64,000 nt of DNA from Spongiibacteraceae bacterium (lineage in GTDB: Bacteria > Pseudomonadota > Gammaproteobacteria > Pseudomonadales > Dasaniaceae), in the NCBI GenBank assembly GCA_030621845.1, contig JAUXHA010000004.1, positions 1 to 64,000 of the forward strand, written 5' to 3'. The notes below the pieces were generated by a model. The model did not search any database, was not told where the DNA came from, and was given only the letters and a program-made list of their open reading frames with translations. The position numbers and the translations under genes are program-made. Below are positions 1 through 10,900 of the stretch, piece by piece (the stretch's first letter is position 1; each line of letters opens with the position of its first letter).

Positions 1-355
1 ACATCAACTATTTTTTATCCTTACGAACGATCCACAACAAGCTGGGAACTTTCTATATTATTGTTTTTCTTTTTTAGAAATTCATCATAATTTTTTCCTG
101 ATGTATTTCCAATCGCTTCAAATCTATTTAACTCATCGGAATCTTTATTGTTTTTAATTATTCTTAACTGTTCATTTTATTTACTTTTGCATAACCCACT
201 CCAACAAAATCAAATCCTCAGAAATTGAATTTTCTATTTTACACTCCAGATAATCTCTAATTATCTTCATGGACTACTTATTTCAGTGTTTATCTATCAA
301 AACATTTAATTACTGTTATTTAGTGTTTTTAATAGTAAAGTATTATCAATACGTA
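1..355. other. AT-rich intergenic stretch
   Basis: This stretch lies downstream of the last gene of the assembly-line operon and is visibly richer in A and T than the neighbouring genes. Apart from the possible broken ORF described separately, I see no intact gene and no convincing hairpin with a U-tract, so the end of the operon transcript cannot be placed. Confidence 0.5.
21..270 (-). pseudogene. possible broken small gene
   Basis: On the minus strand an ATG at 270 opens 29 codons that begin MKIIRDYLECKIENSISED and stop at 181. In another frame, from 176 down to a stop at 21, 51 codons stay open and contain DSDELNRFEAIGNTSG, which reads like real protein despite the very AT-rich DNA. The two pieces would make a protein of about 80 residues if a frameshift near 174-185 were undone. 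No family is recognised and no clear Shine-Dalgarno precedes the ATG. It lies downstream of and in the same direction as the NRPS/PKS operon. Chance open frames are a real alternative. Confidence 0.25.
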
Positions 356-1240
356 TCAAATATGTTTATCTGACAGGATCGTCAACCATGACGAAAGGCT
401 TCTGATTATTTCTGCCTGATGTAGTGGATTGGTAACAATATGGTCAGAAGAAACAAGATGACTCACTGTTAATTTATTGCCGAAATCAACATCACTAAAG
501 CTATCCATGTATTGCGATTTGTAATTATACTCCTCCATCCCTCCTGTGAAGATGACATAATTTTCCACTCCTCTAGAAAAAATATTTTTAAGTCCGTCAG
601 CCACTTGCTTTCGTGGCGGAAATTCACGAGCATAATCCGCTTCTTCATAAAACTCATCATTAATACCAATATCCCCCTCGGTATCGTTATTTTTCGCCGC
701 GCCAGTAATAAACTTCACCAGGCGATTTCCACTACTAAGCCATCTTTCAAATATAAAAAATCTCGATGCATAATAATGAAAATAATATCTTGCAGTGCGA
801 TAGCAGTATGGATCAATTTGTGCGATTCCAACTACTCTAACGTCATCAAGCGCCGTTAGATATGAAGCATCTGCTCCAGAACAAAGTCCATACAAAACAA
901 ATTTTTTCACTCCACGTTTTTTTTGCAAATAATCCATCACTTCCGTAGCTTCTTTCACCACAGACTCTTCGAATGATTCAGTTCCTCTCCTCGATTCACT
1001 GTCACCAATGCCGGAAAAATCAAATCGAATCGACAGATTACCCGAATTGGAAAATGCTCTTGCCAACCTCACCGACAAGCGGCATGAACCTATGTGGTGC
1101 ATTACTCCAGAGTTAAAAATCAATACCGCTGGCCGCTCTGGATTGAAATTTTCAGGTTCAGATATAACTCCAATCAAAGGAACTGGCTTACCAATTCGAA
1201 CCGCCCGCTCTTTAACAAAGTTTTTGCCACTATCGATCAC
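356..1240 (-). CDS. alpha/beta-hydrolase, exosortase-A hydrolase-1-like
   Basis: This 294-residue protein has an alpha/beta-hydrolase core: an early strand with PAVLIFNSG, the FDFSGIGDSE strand-turn, and a nucleophile elbow GLCSG at residues 118-122. Cys120 therefore sits where serine is usual. The pattern resembles the type 1 hydrolase of exosortase A/PEP-CTERM loci, where a GLC elbow is also found (recalled, not searched). A late SSDH could supply the catalytic histidine. It starts with GTG at 1240, preceded by AGAGGG at a 7-base gap, 40 bases after the second hydrolase. As the last gene of the NRPS/PKS operon it may act in chain release or acyl transfer, but its substrate is unknown. Confidence 0.65.
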   Translation of the reverse strand: MIDSGKNFVKERAVRIGKPVPLIGVISEPENFNPERPAVLIFNSGVMHHIGSCRLSVRLARAFSNSGNLSIRFDFSGIGDSESRRGTESFEESVVKEATEVMDYLQKKRGVKKFVLYGLCSGADASYLTALDDVRVVGIAQIDPYCYRTARYYFHYYASRFFIFERWLSSGNRLVKFITGAAKNNDTEGDIGINDEFYEEADYAREFPPRKQVADGLKNIFSRGVENYVIFTGGMEEYNYKSQYMDSFSDVDFGNKLTVSHLVSSDHIVTNPLHQAEIIRSLSSWLTILSDKHI

Positions 1241-1280
1241 TAAAAAACCCTCTACGCTGACTAAACCGCCAAAACAAGTA

Positions 1281-2042
1281 TCAATCCATCCAGGCTACAA
1301 TCGCCTGAATAATTGGCTGTGGAAAAAGAATCCCCCCAAAATCATCAACAAAATTCCAGTCATGTGGCGCGGCCGTTAACTTACTTTCAAAACCTTTGTG
1401 CTTAGACCAAGTATTTTCCACAAGTTTAAATGACTCATCTTCATGTGACACCGCCTGATAAATTCTTGGTATTGACATGGGATCCATTTTCAACAAACTT
1501 AATTCGTCAAGGCTTGTTAAGAAGCGTTTTGGCAAAGGAAATCCATTGAAATTCAAGCATCCAGTTTCGTCTTCAAAATTTCTAGAGCATTCAGAAGCTA
1601 TTTCACCCCTTAGCTCTGCAATATAATCCTGGCCAGACAAAATTGGATCCCAAATAATTAAACGGCTAATATCCTTTCGTCCTATACAACTCGCTGCTGC
1701 AATCAATGCGCCTAAACGAAGTCCAATTACCGCTATCTTGTTCACTCCAGACATATCACGCAGTTCATCAATAGCCACAGCGACATCATCCTCCCAATCT
1801 TGAGCTTCAACAGTATTCATATCCAAGGCTGAATCCCCAGTTCCTCGATAGTCAAACCTGAGAACATGAAACCCTTTTTTTGCCAATGACATTGCCATTT
1901 GACGTAACGCTCGATGAGAACGCATACTTTCCTGCCCAAAAGGACTACAAAGCACCACACCTTCATTTTTTGACGCGTTGGATGCCGGGTAATAAACTCC
2001 GTATAGCGGTTCTTTAGAATTTCCGAAGAAAAATGCATTCAC
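1281..2042 (-). CDS. alpha/beta-hydrolase-fold protein, exosortase-A hydrolase-2-like
   Basis: This 253-residue alpha/beta-hydrolase-fold protein has the oxyanion strand VLCSPFGQE, the FDYRGTGDS turn and an elbow GLRLG at residues 107-111. Arg109 replaces the nucleophile, so a normal serine-hydrolase mechanism is not possible. The GLRLGA elbow is also typical of the type 2 hydrolase of exosortase A systems (from memory), so the substitution is probably a family trait rather than decay. It starts with GTG at 2042, four bases past the PKS stop, with AGGA inside the PKS 3' end as ribosome site, so translation is probably coupled. It may be a binding or scaffolding partner of the Cys-type hydrolase next to it. 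Confidence 0.65.
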   Translation of the reverse strand: MNAFFFGNSKEPLYGVYYPASNASKNEGVVLCSPFGQESMRSHRALRQMAMSLAKKGFHVLRFDYRGTGDSALDMNTVEAQDWEDDVAVAIDELRDMSGVNKIAVIGLRLGALIAAASCIGRKDISRLIIWDPILSGQDYIAELRGEIASECSRNFEDETGCLNFNGFPLPKRFLTSLDELSLLKMDPMSIPRIYQAVSHEDESFKLVENTWSKHKGFESKLTAAPHDWNFVDDFGGILFPQPIIQAIVAWMD

Positions 2043-2045
2043 AAG

Positions 2046-5000
2046 TCATTTCCTGCCAAATAATTTTTTCATAATACCATTAGATGAATTAACTTTTACG
2101 TCCTGCTCTAATGCATGTTGATTTTGTTCCGTATGATTAACGGTATCTGCATCATTGCATTCTGTATCAATCTCGCTAGCGATTTGTTCCAGCGTATGCA
2201 TAACCATCGTTGGCTGAGACAATCGCACACCAAATTTTTTATCTACTTTAACAATGATTCGAATAGATAATAGTGAGTGGCCACCAATATCAAAGAAATT
2301 TTCGTTAAGCCCTACCCTATCTACCCCCAGCACATCTTGCCATATCTCAGCTAATTGCTTTTCTGTTTTCGTACTCGGCTCAACAAATTTATCTTCTGGC
2401 CTAAGTGGGTCTTGTAATTTTTCCCTATCAACTTCACCCTGCTCGTCTCTTGGAACTTCATCAATCTCAATAAATTGTTGTGGTACTTTCTCATTAGACA
2501 ATAAGGATTTACTGTATTTTCTCAGATCACTGACTGTCACATGCTGGTAATCATCTGGATAATAATAAGCCATTAATCTGCGGCCACCACTTTCATCGAG
2601 AAAAGACCTGACAAATACCTGCTCTACCGCTTGATGTCCTAATAAACATTGTTCTATTTCAACAATATCTATATCTGAATCCGGGTCATGGATATCCTCC
2701 CTGATATAACTCGCTTTTGTATTTTCTTTCCGAATATCAGCCGGGGACTCTAATTGACTCCTCCATAGTGACGTGTCAACAGAAGAAACAATCCACTGAG
2801 TTCGTCCTGACTGTGACATTATCCGGTCAAAAGCCTCAACCCCCTCTTCTGGCAAAATCGCTTGTGACAGGATACTTGCCAGGCTGCCTTGTTGATTGTC
2901 TATATTCGCTTCAACAATGCCAGTGCGGGCCCCCTCATTCGCCGCAAAATCAACAGCAACCTTTTTCATAGTAAAACCATTAATCTCTACAATAGCTTTC
3001 CCTGTCTCATCTAATAGGGTCACATCAAATACAGCAAAATCGTCCACTGATTGATCGCTTACGCGGACATAACTGAGAAAAGAACGTGGCATAACATCAT
3101 GTATAAGCACTTTTTGATATGCCACTGGCACATAAAAATCATCTTCTTTTGAAAAACCATCTATCAGAAATTGAACACCACCAGTGGCCATATCTAATAA
3201 TGCTGGATGTAATCCATAGTGCTCTAGATCACCTGCATACTCTTCCGGAAGCACAATGTCTAACAAGGCTTCTTTCCCTCCCCACTGAATGCCACTAATG
3301 CAAGCCCAGCGCGGGCCAAAATTCATAAAAGTCTGATCAAGAAATTTTCCCTGAGTTAATGCAGTCTTCGTACAGCGCTTTCGTATAGCGCTTAAATCAA
3401 TAATATTGGCTTTACTATTAGTGATTCGCTTTGCATTAGCTACTGCATGAGGAAAACCTTCATCATCTGAATAAACTGTCAAATATGCCTGTTGTCCCTT
3501 ATCTTTAATTTCAATATGCATAGATTTGTTAACGTCGTCGGATACCTGCAAGGCAGTAAAAAATTGTATCGAAGAAAGCTCTATGGCAGAATTCTTTAAA
3601 TGACTTATTCCAGACCCAAGACAATACTGTAAAAATACCGCACGGAAGAGCTCAATAAAACCCGTCCCAGGTATAAGCGCACCACCATTCTTAACGCGAT
3701 GCTCAGATAACATCCACTGCCCATCAACAGTTAATCTGGTACTAAATAATTTTCTATTTTTTTCAAGATCAGTGTAATAGTCTAGCGCGGGGTGAGTTAT
3801 TGCATGTCTTTCAGCATTGATATCCACGCCATCATTCAGAGACAGCTGTTGTTGCGCAGCCATACCCACATCACGCCAGGCATTCCAATTAATAGCCAAT
3901 GACTCACCATTTTCACGAGTAGCACGCTCTTTAGAAAAAGCATCCAAAAAGGCATTAGCCGCGGAGTAGTCGATCTGTCCAGGCAAGCCAAGATAAGAAG
4001 CAACTGAAGAAAATACGATAAAGAAATCAAGACTATGTTGAGAAAAAATACTATCGAGTATTAATGCACCTTTAACTTTCGCATCGATGAGTCTTTGTGC
4101 CGATTGAGGTGTTTTAAGCAATATTAACTGATCGTCCATTGACCCTGCCGCATGAATTACCCCATCAACCGGCCCACAATCCTTGATTGCACTCTCGATC
4201 GCACTGCGACTACGTTCATAATCAGTAACATCCGCAGCGAGTACCACAACCTTTGCTCCCAATTTCTCAATTTTTTCCACCGCCAGAATTTTATTCGCCG
4301 TACTATCACTGGCCACATGCGTCTCCAGCCAATTTTTCCATACCGATCTGTCGGGCAAACCCTGCCGACCCTGTAAAATAATATATCCCGCGCCATTTTC
4401 AGCCAGGTAATGAGCAATTGTTAAACCTACACCACCAAGACCTCCACTAATAAAATATACTCCTCCATCTCGCAGCCAGGTCTTTTTTCTCGTATTTTTT
4501 TCCAACGGCTCTGACTCAATACGTCGAATTAAGCGATCGCTTCCCCGATAAGCGACCATAAGATCATCACCAGCTGAGCTCACCTCATTGACTATTTGCC
4601 TGGCGATTCTACCTAGGTCATTATTTTTAAATATCGCCGGAGAAACATCTATTGATTGTGTTTTTACATGGGGAGATTCATGTGGCAATACTGATACAGG
4701 ACCTATCAATAAAGACTTTTCCGGACAACTTTTATTGCCGATGGCATGCATGTCAGAAGACACTACCGTTAAGCGAATACTATCCTCCATTTCGCTCAAC
4801 ACTTTACTTAGATTAAACAAACCCCAAAAATAACTATTGGCACACGTCTCATAGTCATCAAGTCGTGCCATAGATGAATCTGGATAACGGCTCGCCTCAG
4901 TCACCGGCCATAGATAAATAATGTGCTGAGGCATTCGTTTCCCAGCATCCAGAGATTGCATCAGGCTTTCAAATTGCTCTAGATTATTCGTTGCAAGACG

Positions 5001-7946
5001 ATAGCTGCCATCATGGAGACTTTCGAATTTATTACCGGGTTTAACCCGAATAATCTTCGATGTTTTCTCCATCTGCTCAATAATTATCTGCGCAAGACCG
5101 ATTTCATCTTCGAAGATCAACCATGTCTGATCCAACTCTTCGATTAATTTTGGGGCGGCACTTTGCGCCCAATTATATTGAGCAAACCACTCACTTATAT
5201 CTGCACGTTTTTTCAAATCACCTGTTATTGTCTGCGCAGCCATCGGTATAGAAGTACCTGGGTCAACCCAATACGCTTTGCGCTCAAAGGGGTATCCGGG
5301 CAAAGCTATTCGCTGTCGCCGCTCATTCTCCCACAAACGACGCCAATCAAGCTCAATGCCTGAAGTCCAAATTCTTCCAAAAGCTCGCAAAGCGCATTCA
5401 ACATCAGAGTACGTTTCACTGGCATGCCGCATAGTATTAAATGTTGCCTGAGCTCTTAAGCTCCCTGCCTGCGATAAATTTGTTAATGCCCGACCTGGCC
5501 CGACCTCCACCAATACACGGTTATCATCTGACAACACTGTTGCAATATTTTCAGAAAATCTCACTGTGTTACGTAAATGTTCAACCCAATAATCCGGGCT
5601 TGTTGCCTCATCTTCTGTGATCCAGGTACCGGTTAAATTTGAAGTAAAAGGTACTTCTGGAGCAGAGAAATTTATTGACTGGCAAAAATCACGAAATTCA
5701 TCCAGAACAGAATCCAGCATTGCGGAATGTGCCGCCACATTAATACGCACGCGTGTGCAATCAATATCCTGATCTTCCAAGCTCTTTTGTAATTTCTCAA
5801 TACCCTCAACAGGACCTGATGCTACACAGAGATCATCGGCGTTCACTGCAGCGATATCCAGATTTTCTGGCATAATAGCGCGCGCTTTTTTTTCAGGAAG
5901 TGAAATGCTCAGCATCGCCCCTGAATCAATTTTCTCAAACAACTCCCCGCGCAATCGCACCAGACTCATCGCATCATTAAGGCTAATCACTCCTGACAAA
6001 CAAGCCGCAGTGTATTCACCCATTGAATGACCAACAAATGCTACTGGCTCAACTCCCCAGAACAACATTTGCTTTGCCAAAGCATATTCTGTTGCAAATA
6101 AAGAAGGTAGTGTTATTGACGGACACTCCAGGGTTTTCGATGCTATCTCAAGCGCCTCTTTTGCAAATACCAGCGATTTTATTTCCTCAGCGCTCACCCG
6201 CTCAAGGCATGCCAGACAGTCATCAAACGCCTGACGATAAACTTGTTCTTTTTCGTAGAGCTCGGCACCCATTCCTGCATACTGGGCACCACCTCCGGGA
6301 AACATAAATACTAATGAAGGTTGGCGATCCTCTGCCTTATCTTCCGCCACTCGCCTGGCATCACCGCCTTCAAGTAAGAATATTGCATCTTCACGATTGC
6401 CCACTGCAAGTACCCGACGATGACTATAAGCACGCCGGCCTAGCTGCAAAGTATAAGCAACATCAGCTAACTCCAGATCATTTTGCGCACGTATCACTGC
6501 AGCCAGATTTCGGCATGCGGTATTTAATGCCGTTTCTGTTTTCGCCGATATCACCAATAATTGTTTGTTAAGTCGACTGGACGTTTTAGCCTCTGGCTCA
6601 GGTGCCTGATCAAGAATGATATGCGCATTGGTTCCGCCTGCACCTAATGCGGTTATACCCGCCAGCCTTTTGCCATTCTCTTTCTGCCAATCCACCAATT
6701 TGTCATTGATTATAAAAGGGCTATCGTCGATCTCCATGTCCGGGTTGGGTGAAGTGTAATTAATACTCGGCGGTAACTGCTTATGCTGCAACGACAAGAT
6801 AACTTTAATAATCGCTGCCGCACCCGCTGCCTCACCCAAATGACCGATATTCGATTTTACCGATCCCAAGCGACAATAACTGCGCTTATCCGTTGCCTCA
6901 CGGTATACCTGGTTCAATGCTTCAAATTCGATCGGATCCCCAATCAGGGTGCCTGTTCCATGCGCCTCAATATAAGAAACATCTTCGGCATCGACACCAC
7001 TGACTTCCAAGGCTTCAGCGACGGCTCCCGCCTGTCCTTCAACGCCGGGCGCTAAATAACCCACTTTCTGCGCACCATCATTATTTATCGCTGATCCACG
7101 AATCAGCGCATAAATGCTATCGCCATCTTCTTTGGCATCATCAAGACGCCTCAATACAATAGCCCCCGCACCACTGCCGAAGACGGTTCCGGCAGATTTG
7201 GCATCGAATGGGCGACAGTGGCCGTCGGGCGACATTATTTCACCGTCTCGATAGAGATAACCGCGGCCCTGCGGAAGCAATACGGTGGAACCACCCACAA
7301 TAGCCGTATCGCATTCACCGCCCAGTAAACTCTGCACCGCCATATGTACGGCGACCAGGGAAGATGAACAAGCAGTCTGGATATTTAAACTGGGGCCTCT
7401 CAGGTCAAGTTCATAGGAAAGACGTGTTGCCAGGAAGTTCATATCGTTACCGGTATGACGCACCAGAAACTCACCCATCTCCTCGATCAATTGCGGGTTA
7501 GTATTGAGGTTGTCCATCCAATATTGGCTGGCACCCGAGCTTGCAAATACTCCCACTGTTCCTTCCGAATCATAGCCAGTATGACCCGCATGCTCTAAGG
7601 ACTGATAAGCCACCTCCAGAAATATCCGGTGGGCGGGATCTGTCACCGCCGCATCCTGAGGGCTAAAGCCCCAAAATTTAGCATCGAAACGGTCAAAGCC
7701 TTTCAGCAACGGTTGTGCGCGAACATAATTGGGATCGGCGAGTACAGCGGGGTCTTCACCAGCAGCAAGCAGTTGCTCATCGGTAAAGTTTTCAACGGAT
7801 TCGACACCCTCACGAAGATTATGCCAATATTCGTTAATATTTTCCGCGCCAGGCAAGTGACAAGCCATACCCACTATCGCAATAGTGGAGCCGTCATCCT
7901 CTTCTATATTTTCGTGGTCGTTCATAGTGTCAATTACCAATGCCAC
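2046..7946 (-). CDS. type I polyketide synthase, KS-AT-KR-DH-(A-lid)-ACP
   Basis: This is a single-module PKS of 1966 residues. The ketosynthase covers about 20-450, with Cys193 in TACSSS, His329 in EAHGTG and His369 in SNIGHLG. The acyltransferase (about 545-870) has Ser641 in GHSMGE and AAHS at 738-741 at the extender-choice position. A structural segment precedes the ketoreductase (about 1160-1360: GGLGGVG, Ser1314, Tyr1327, Asn1331; the MDD at 1270-1272 suggests a B-type reductase). The dehydratase-like region follows the reductase (His1416, Pro1426, Asp1585). Residues 1755-1850 are an adenylation C-terminal lid in which the invariant lysine is Glu1838, and a carrier with Ser1891 ends the chain. 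There is no thioesterase. It starts with GTG at 7946; ATG at 7925 is possible. The gene lies 44 bases after the NRPS and probably extends its product once. Confidence 0.9.
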   Translation of the reverse strand: MALVIDTMNDHENIEEDDGSTIAIVGMACHLPGAENINEYWHNLREGVESVENFTDEQLLAAGEDPAVLADPNYVRAQPLLKGFDRFDAKFWGFSPQDAAVTDPAHRIFLEVAYQSLEHAGHTGYDSEGTVGVFASSGASQYWMDNLNTNPQLIEEMGEFLVRHTGNDMNFLATRLSYELDLRGPSLNIQTACSSSLVAVHMAVQSLLGGECDTAIVGGSTVLLPQGRGYLYRDGEIMSPDGHCRPFDAKSAGTVFGSGAGAIVLRRLDDAKEDGDSIYALIRGSAINNDGAQKVGYLAPGVEGQAGAVAEALEVSGVDAEDVSYIEAHGTGTLIGDPIEFEALNQVYREATDKRSYCRLGSVKSNIGHLGEAAGAAAIIKVILSLQHKQLPPSINYTSPNPDMEIDDSPFIINDKLVDWQKENGKRLAGITALGAGGTNAHIILDQAPEPEAKTSSRLNKQLLVISAKTETALNTACRNLAAVIRAQNDLELADVAYTLQLGRRAYSHRRVLAVGNREDAIFLLEGGDARRVAEDKAEDRQPSLVFMFPGGGAQYAGMGAELYEKEQVYRQAFDDCLACLERVSAEEIKSLVFAKEALEIASKTLECPSITLPSLFATEYALAKQMLFWGVEPVAFVGHSMGEYTAACLSGVISLNDAMSLVRLRGELFEKIDSGAMLSISLPEKKARAIMPENLDIAAVNADDLCVASGPVEGIEKLQKSLEDQDIDCTRVRINVAAHSAMLDSVLDEFRDFCQSINFSAPEVPFTSNLTGTWITEDEATSPDYWVEHLRNTVRFSENIATVLSDDNRVLVEVGPGRALTNLSQAGSLRAQATFNTMRHASETYSDVECALRAFGRIWTSGIELDWRRLWENERRQRIALPGYPFERKAYWVDPGTSIPMAAQTITGDLKKRADISEWFAQYNWAQSAAPKLIEELDQTWLIFEDEIGLAQIIIEQMEKTSKIIRVKPGNKFESLHDGSYRLATNNLEQFESLMQSLDAGKRMPQHIIYLWPVTEASRYPDSSMARLDDYETCANSYFWGLFNLSKVLSEMEDSIRLTVVSSDMHAIGNKSCPEKSLLIGPVSVLPHESPHVKTQSIDVSPAIFKNNDLGRIARQIVNEVSSAGDDLMVAYRGSDRLIRRIESEPLEKNTRKKTWLRDGGVYFISGGLGGVGLTIAHYLAENGAGYIILQGRQGLPDRSVWKNWLETHVASDSTANKILAVEKIEKLGAKVVVLAADVTDYERSRSAIESAIKDCGPVDGVIHAAGSMDDQLILLKTPQSAQRLIDAKVKGALILDSIFSQHSLDFFIVFSSVASYLGLPGQIDYSAANAFLDAFSKERATRENGESLAINWNAWRDVGMAAQQQLSLNDGVDINAERHAITHPALDYYTDLEKNRKLFSTRLTVDGQWMLSEHRVKNGGALIPGTGFIELFRAVFLQYCLGSGISHLKNSAIELSSIQFFTALQVSDDVNKSMHIEIKDKGQQAYLTVYSDDEGFPHAVANAKRITNSKANIIDLSAIRKRCTKTALTQGKFLDQTFMNFGPRWACISGIQWGGKEALLDIVLPEEYAGDLEHYGLHPALLDMATGGVQFLIDGFSKEDDFYVPVAYQKVLIHDVMPRSFLSYVRVSDQSVDDFAVFDVTLLDETGKAIVEINGFTMKKVAVDFAANEGARTGIVEANIDNQQGSLASILSQAILPEEGVEAFDRIMSQSGRTQWIVSSVDTSLWRSQLESPADIRKENTKASYIREDIHDPDSDIDIVEIEQCLLGHQAVEQVFVRSFLDESGGRRLMAYYYPDDYQHVTVSDLRKYSKSLLSNEKVPQQFIEIDEVPRDEQGEVDREKLQDPLRPEDKFVEPSTKTEKQLAEIWQDVLGVDRVGLNENFFDIGGHSLLSIRIIVKVDKKFGVRLSQPTMVMHTLEQIASEIDTECNDADTVNHTEQNQHALEQDVKVNSSNGIMKKLFGRK

Positions 7947-7990
7947 TTATTAAAAATTAAACTTACTCTGCTGCAACAATCGCAAGTCGT

Positions 7991-10900
7991 TTATCGTCGC
8001 CGGCTTGCCAATCGTTTTTTCCTGTTCGCCTGCGCCAGCTTGCGCTTTTCGCCTCGCTTCTGGCCTTTATCCATACCCTGCTTACTATCAGCATTGCCAC
8101 TTAAATGTTCCGCCAATGAAGCAATGGTTGGGTAGCGATACATACTAACCAGAGAAACCTTTCTATCCAATCTCTGGCTCAAGCGATTATTCGCCTGAAC
8201 AATTAATAAGGAGTTTGCGCCGATATCGGTAAAATTATCCCTTGTTCCAATCTTCTCAAGGTTTAACATTTCCTGTAATACCGAGGCTATTGTCTGCTCA
8301 ATATCACCTTCTGGTTCAACAAAGGCTTCCTTTACATCTCTTCGACGTTTATCCGGTTTAGGTAATGCCTTGCGATCAATTTTTCCATTTGGCGTCAAAG
8401 GCAGCGCTTTGAGCACCATGTATTCGCTAGGCACCATAAATTCAGGTAATTGTTCACGCAGTAATTCTTTTAACTTTTCGGCCAGAAGATAATCGTCACT
8501 ATGCGGGATTGGCTCGAAAGTATAATCACTCAAGTTATCATGCTGCTTTACTACAGCCAGACTTAACTTGGCATGGTTAACTGAAGGAATAAAATAAGCA
8601 TCATAGCAATCAATTTTACCGGACTTCGCCCAACTGAGCTGGATACTCCAACTTGAATCCAGCTGGTATACTTGCTCAGGATCAATGCCCATTATCCCAC
8701 GACGTTCTATTTCGGCATGTAAATCGGATACTGTAGCAATGCTCCCTGATGACTCCATTAATTTATGGGCATAGATATGGCCATCAACGCGAGAGTTGAT
8801 AATATCGCGCATGACAAAACAACTTGACTGTTTTTCCAGGCAGTCTTTAACTGCTGAAAGGGATTCTTCCGCAACTAATACATTAAAATCAGCGTCGGAT
8901 AAAACGTCACCGACCTCACCCGTCCCGAGACAGACATCATATCTGAACATAGACATTTCATTATGATGCGTGCCACGCTTCAATTGCACATCAACATGGG
9001 TAATTTCTGGAATTTCTTTTTCAAGAGATAAGAAGAAATCAGCATCAATTACCAGCTCGGATTCATTTTCACGATGCTCTTTTATTCTGTTCTGAAGTCC
9101 AGCAAGAGACATGCTTGCCGGCGCTTTTGTCAATTCAAGCGAGTGATGAAAACTTTCCATAAGAGGTAAACTTCTAACGTCACCAACAAATACTCTTCCG
9201 TTATCAGCCATCAAAGTGAATAGACTTTTTAATACTTTAAGCAGATAATCAGCCGAAGGAAAATATTGCACTACTGAATTAATAATAATTAGATCAAACG
9301 GCTCCGCATCAACTAATGAGAAACTGTCGGCCTCGCCCTGTACCAGCTGAACATTATTCCAGGCAAGTGTTGTAAGCTGTTGCTGTATCGAAGCCAATGC
9401 ATGCTCGGAGAAATCAACACCCACATAGGTCTCACAATGCTGAGCAACACGATACAAAATCATGCCAGTACCACAACCTATTTCCAGCACCCGCTTCGGC
9501 TTAAGTGCCAATATGCGCTCAACACTTGCCGTCACCCATTCAAACATATCCTCTTTTGGATGCTGTTCTCCAGTGTAACTGTTTAACCAACCTGAAATAT
9601 TTAAAGTAGGATCATCACCCGCTACTTCCTGCTCCCCGCCCTGAGTGTAAGTGCCCGCCTGATAGGTTTCATTCCAGATGGTCTGCCAATAATCCGTCGA
9701 TGTGTTAGTACCAGTAGTCGGCAGCACACCTTTTTCAGTAGGGCAGGAAACAATATAAGCAACCAGACCTTGCGCACCATCTTCAACATCGGGAACAGTA
9801 ACAACGCAGTCTTTCACCGCATTGTTAGCACAGATTAGTGATTCAATTTCACCGAGTTCAATACGATAACCTCGTAACTTAACCTGGTGATCCAGACGCC
9901 CCAAATATTCTATATCGCCATTTTTACGGTATTTAACCAAGTCACCTGTTCGATAAATTCGCGCATCAGCATCGTCATTAAAATCATTGGAAATAAATCT
10001 TTCTGCGGTCAATTCAGGACGATCAAGATAACCTCGAACAACACCCGCTCCGCCAATGCATAACTCGCCAGGGACGCCAATAGGACTTAGCTGTAATGCA
10101 CTATCAAGTACATAGATATCCGTATTCGCAATCGGCCGCCCAATACTCAATTCACGAGGATCATCGGGAACCGGGCTGGAAGTGGACCAAATGGTTGTTT
10201 CAGTCGGGCCATAGACGTTGATAAGGTCACCCGATAATGATTGCTTCAACAAACCAGCAAGGTCAATCGGCAATGCCTCTCCACCCAGTAGCACTTTCTG
10301 CAGTGAGCACATCGCTGTAAATGTAGCCGGGTCGGCCGACAAAATTCGCGCCATTGACGGCGTACACTGGAAATGCGTAACTTTATGCTTTTGGATTTGA
10401 GCGGCAACAGAGAAGTCCTGCCCCTTCATTTTATCAGGCGAATCTGCTTGTGGATTAGATAGCTCTCTCAATTTATTCAGCTGAGTGAGGCTATCTAAAA
10501 CCAGATCATCATCGACGCCAAAATCAACCAAACAGGCAATCTCATCAACTCCAGCACTCTTAAGCTGATCAATTAACGGTAGGCAACTCGCAGGCGTCCC
10601 AAAGATACCGGCAGTTTCAAAATAGCGATCGAAAGCATGATCCAGCAATGCATCCAGATCCTCTTCGGTTAACGCATCAGCATCGAAGCTCGGATCCTGG
10701 GCAGCACTTTTCGAGGGTTGACGGAAAGCAGGAAATGCCCACGGCGCAATTTTTACCAGATCAAAGGAGGTTTTGAGGTACTGGCAGAACGGCTCCCGAA
10801 CAATTTCACGAACCTCCTCCACATCGGCTCCCACAAAGGTATGAACCATCACAGATACATTGCCATCACCTTGATGTCCATTCTTTCTTCTTCCCTCACG

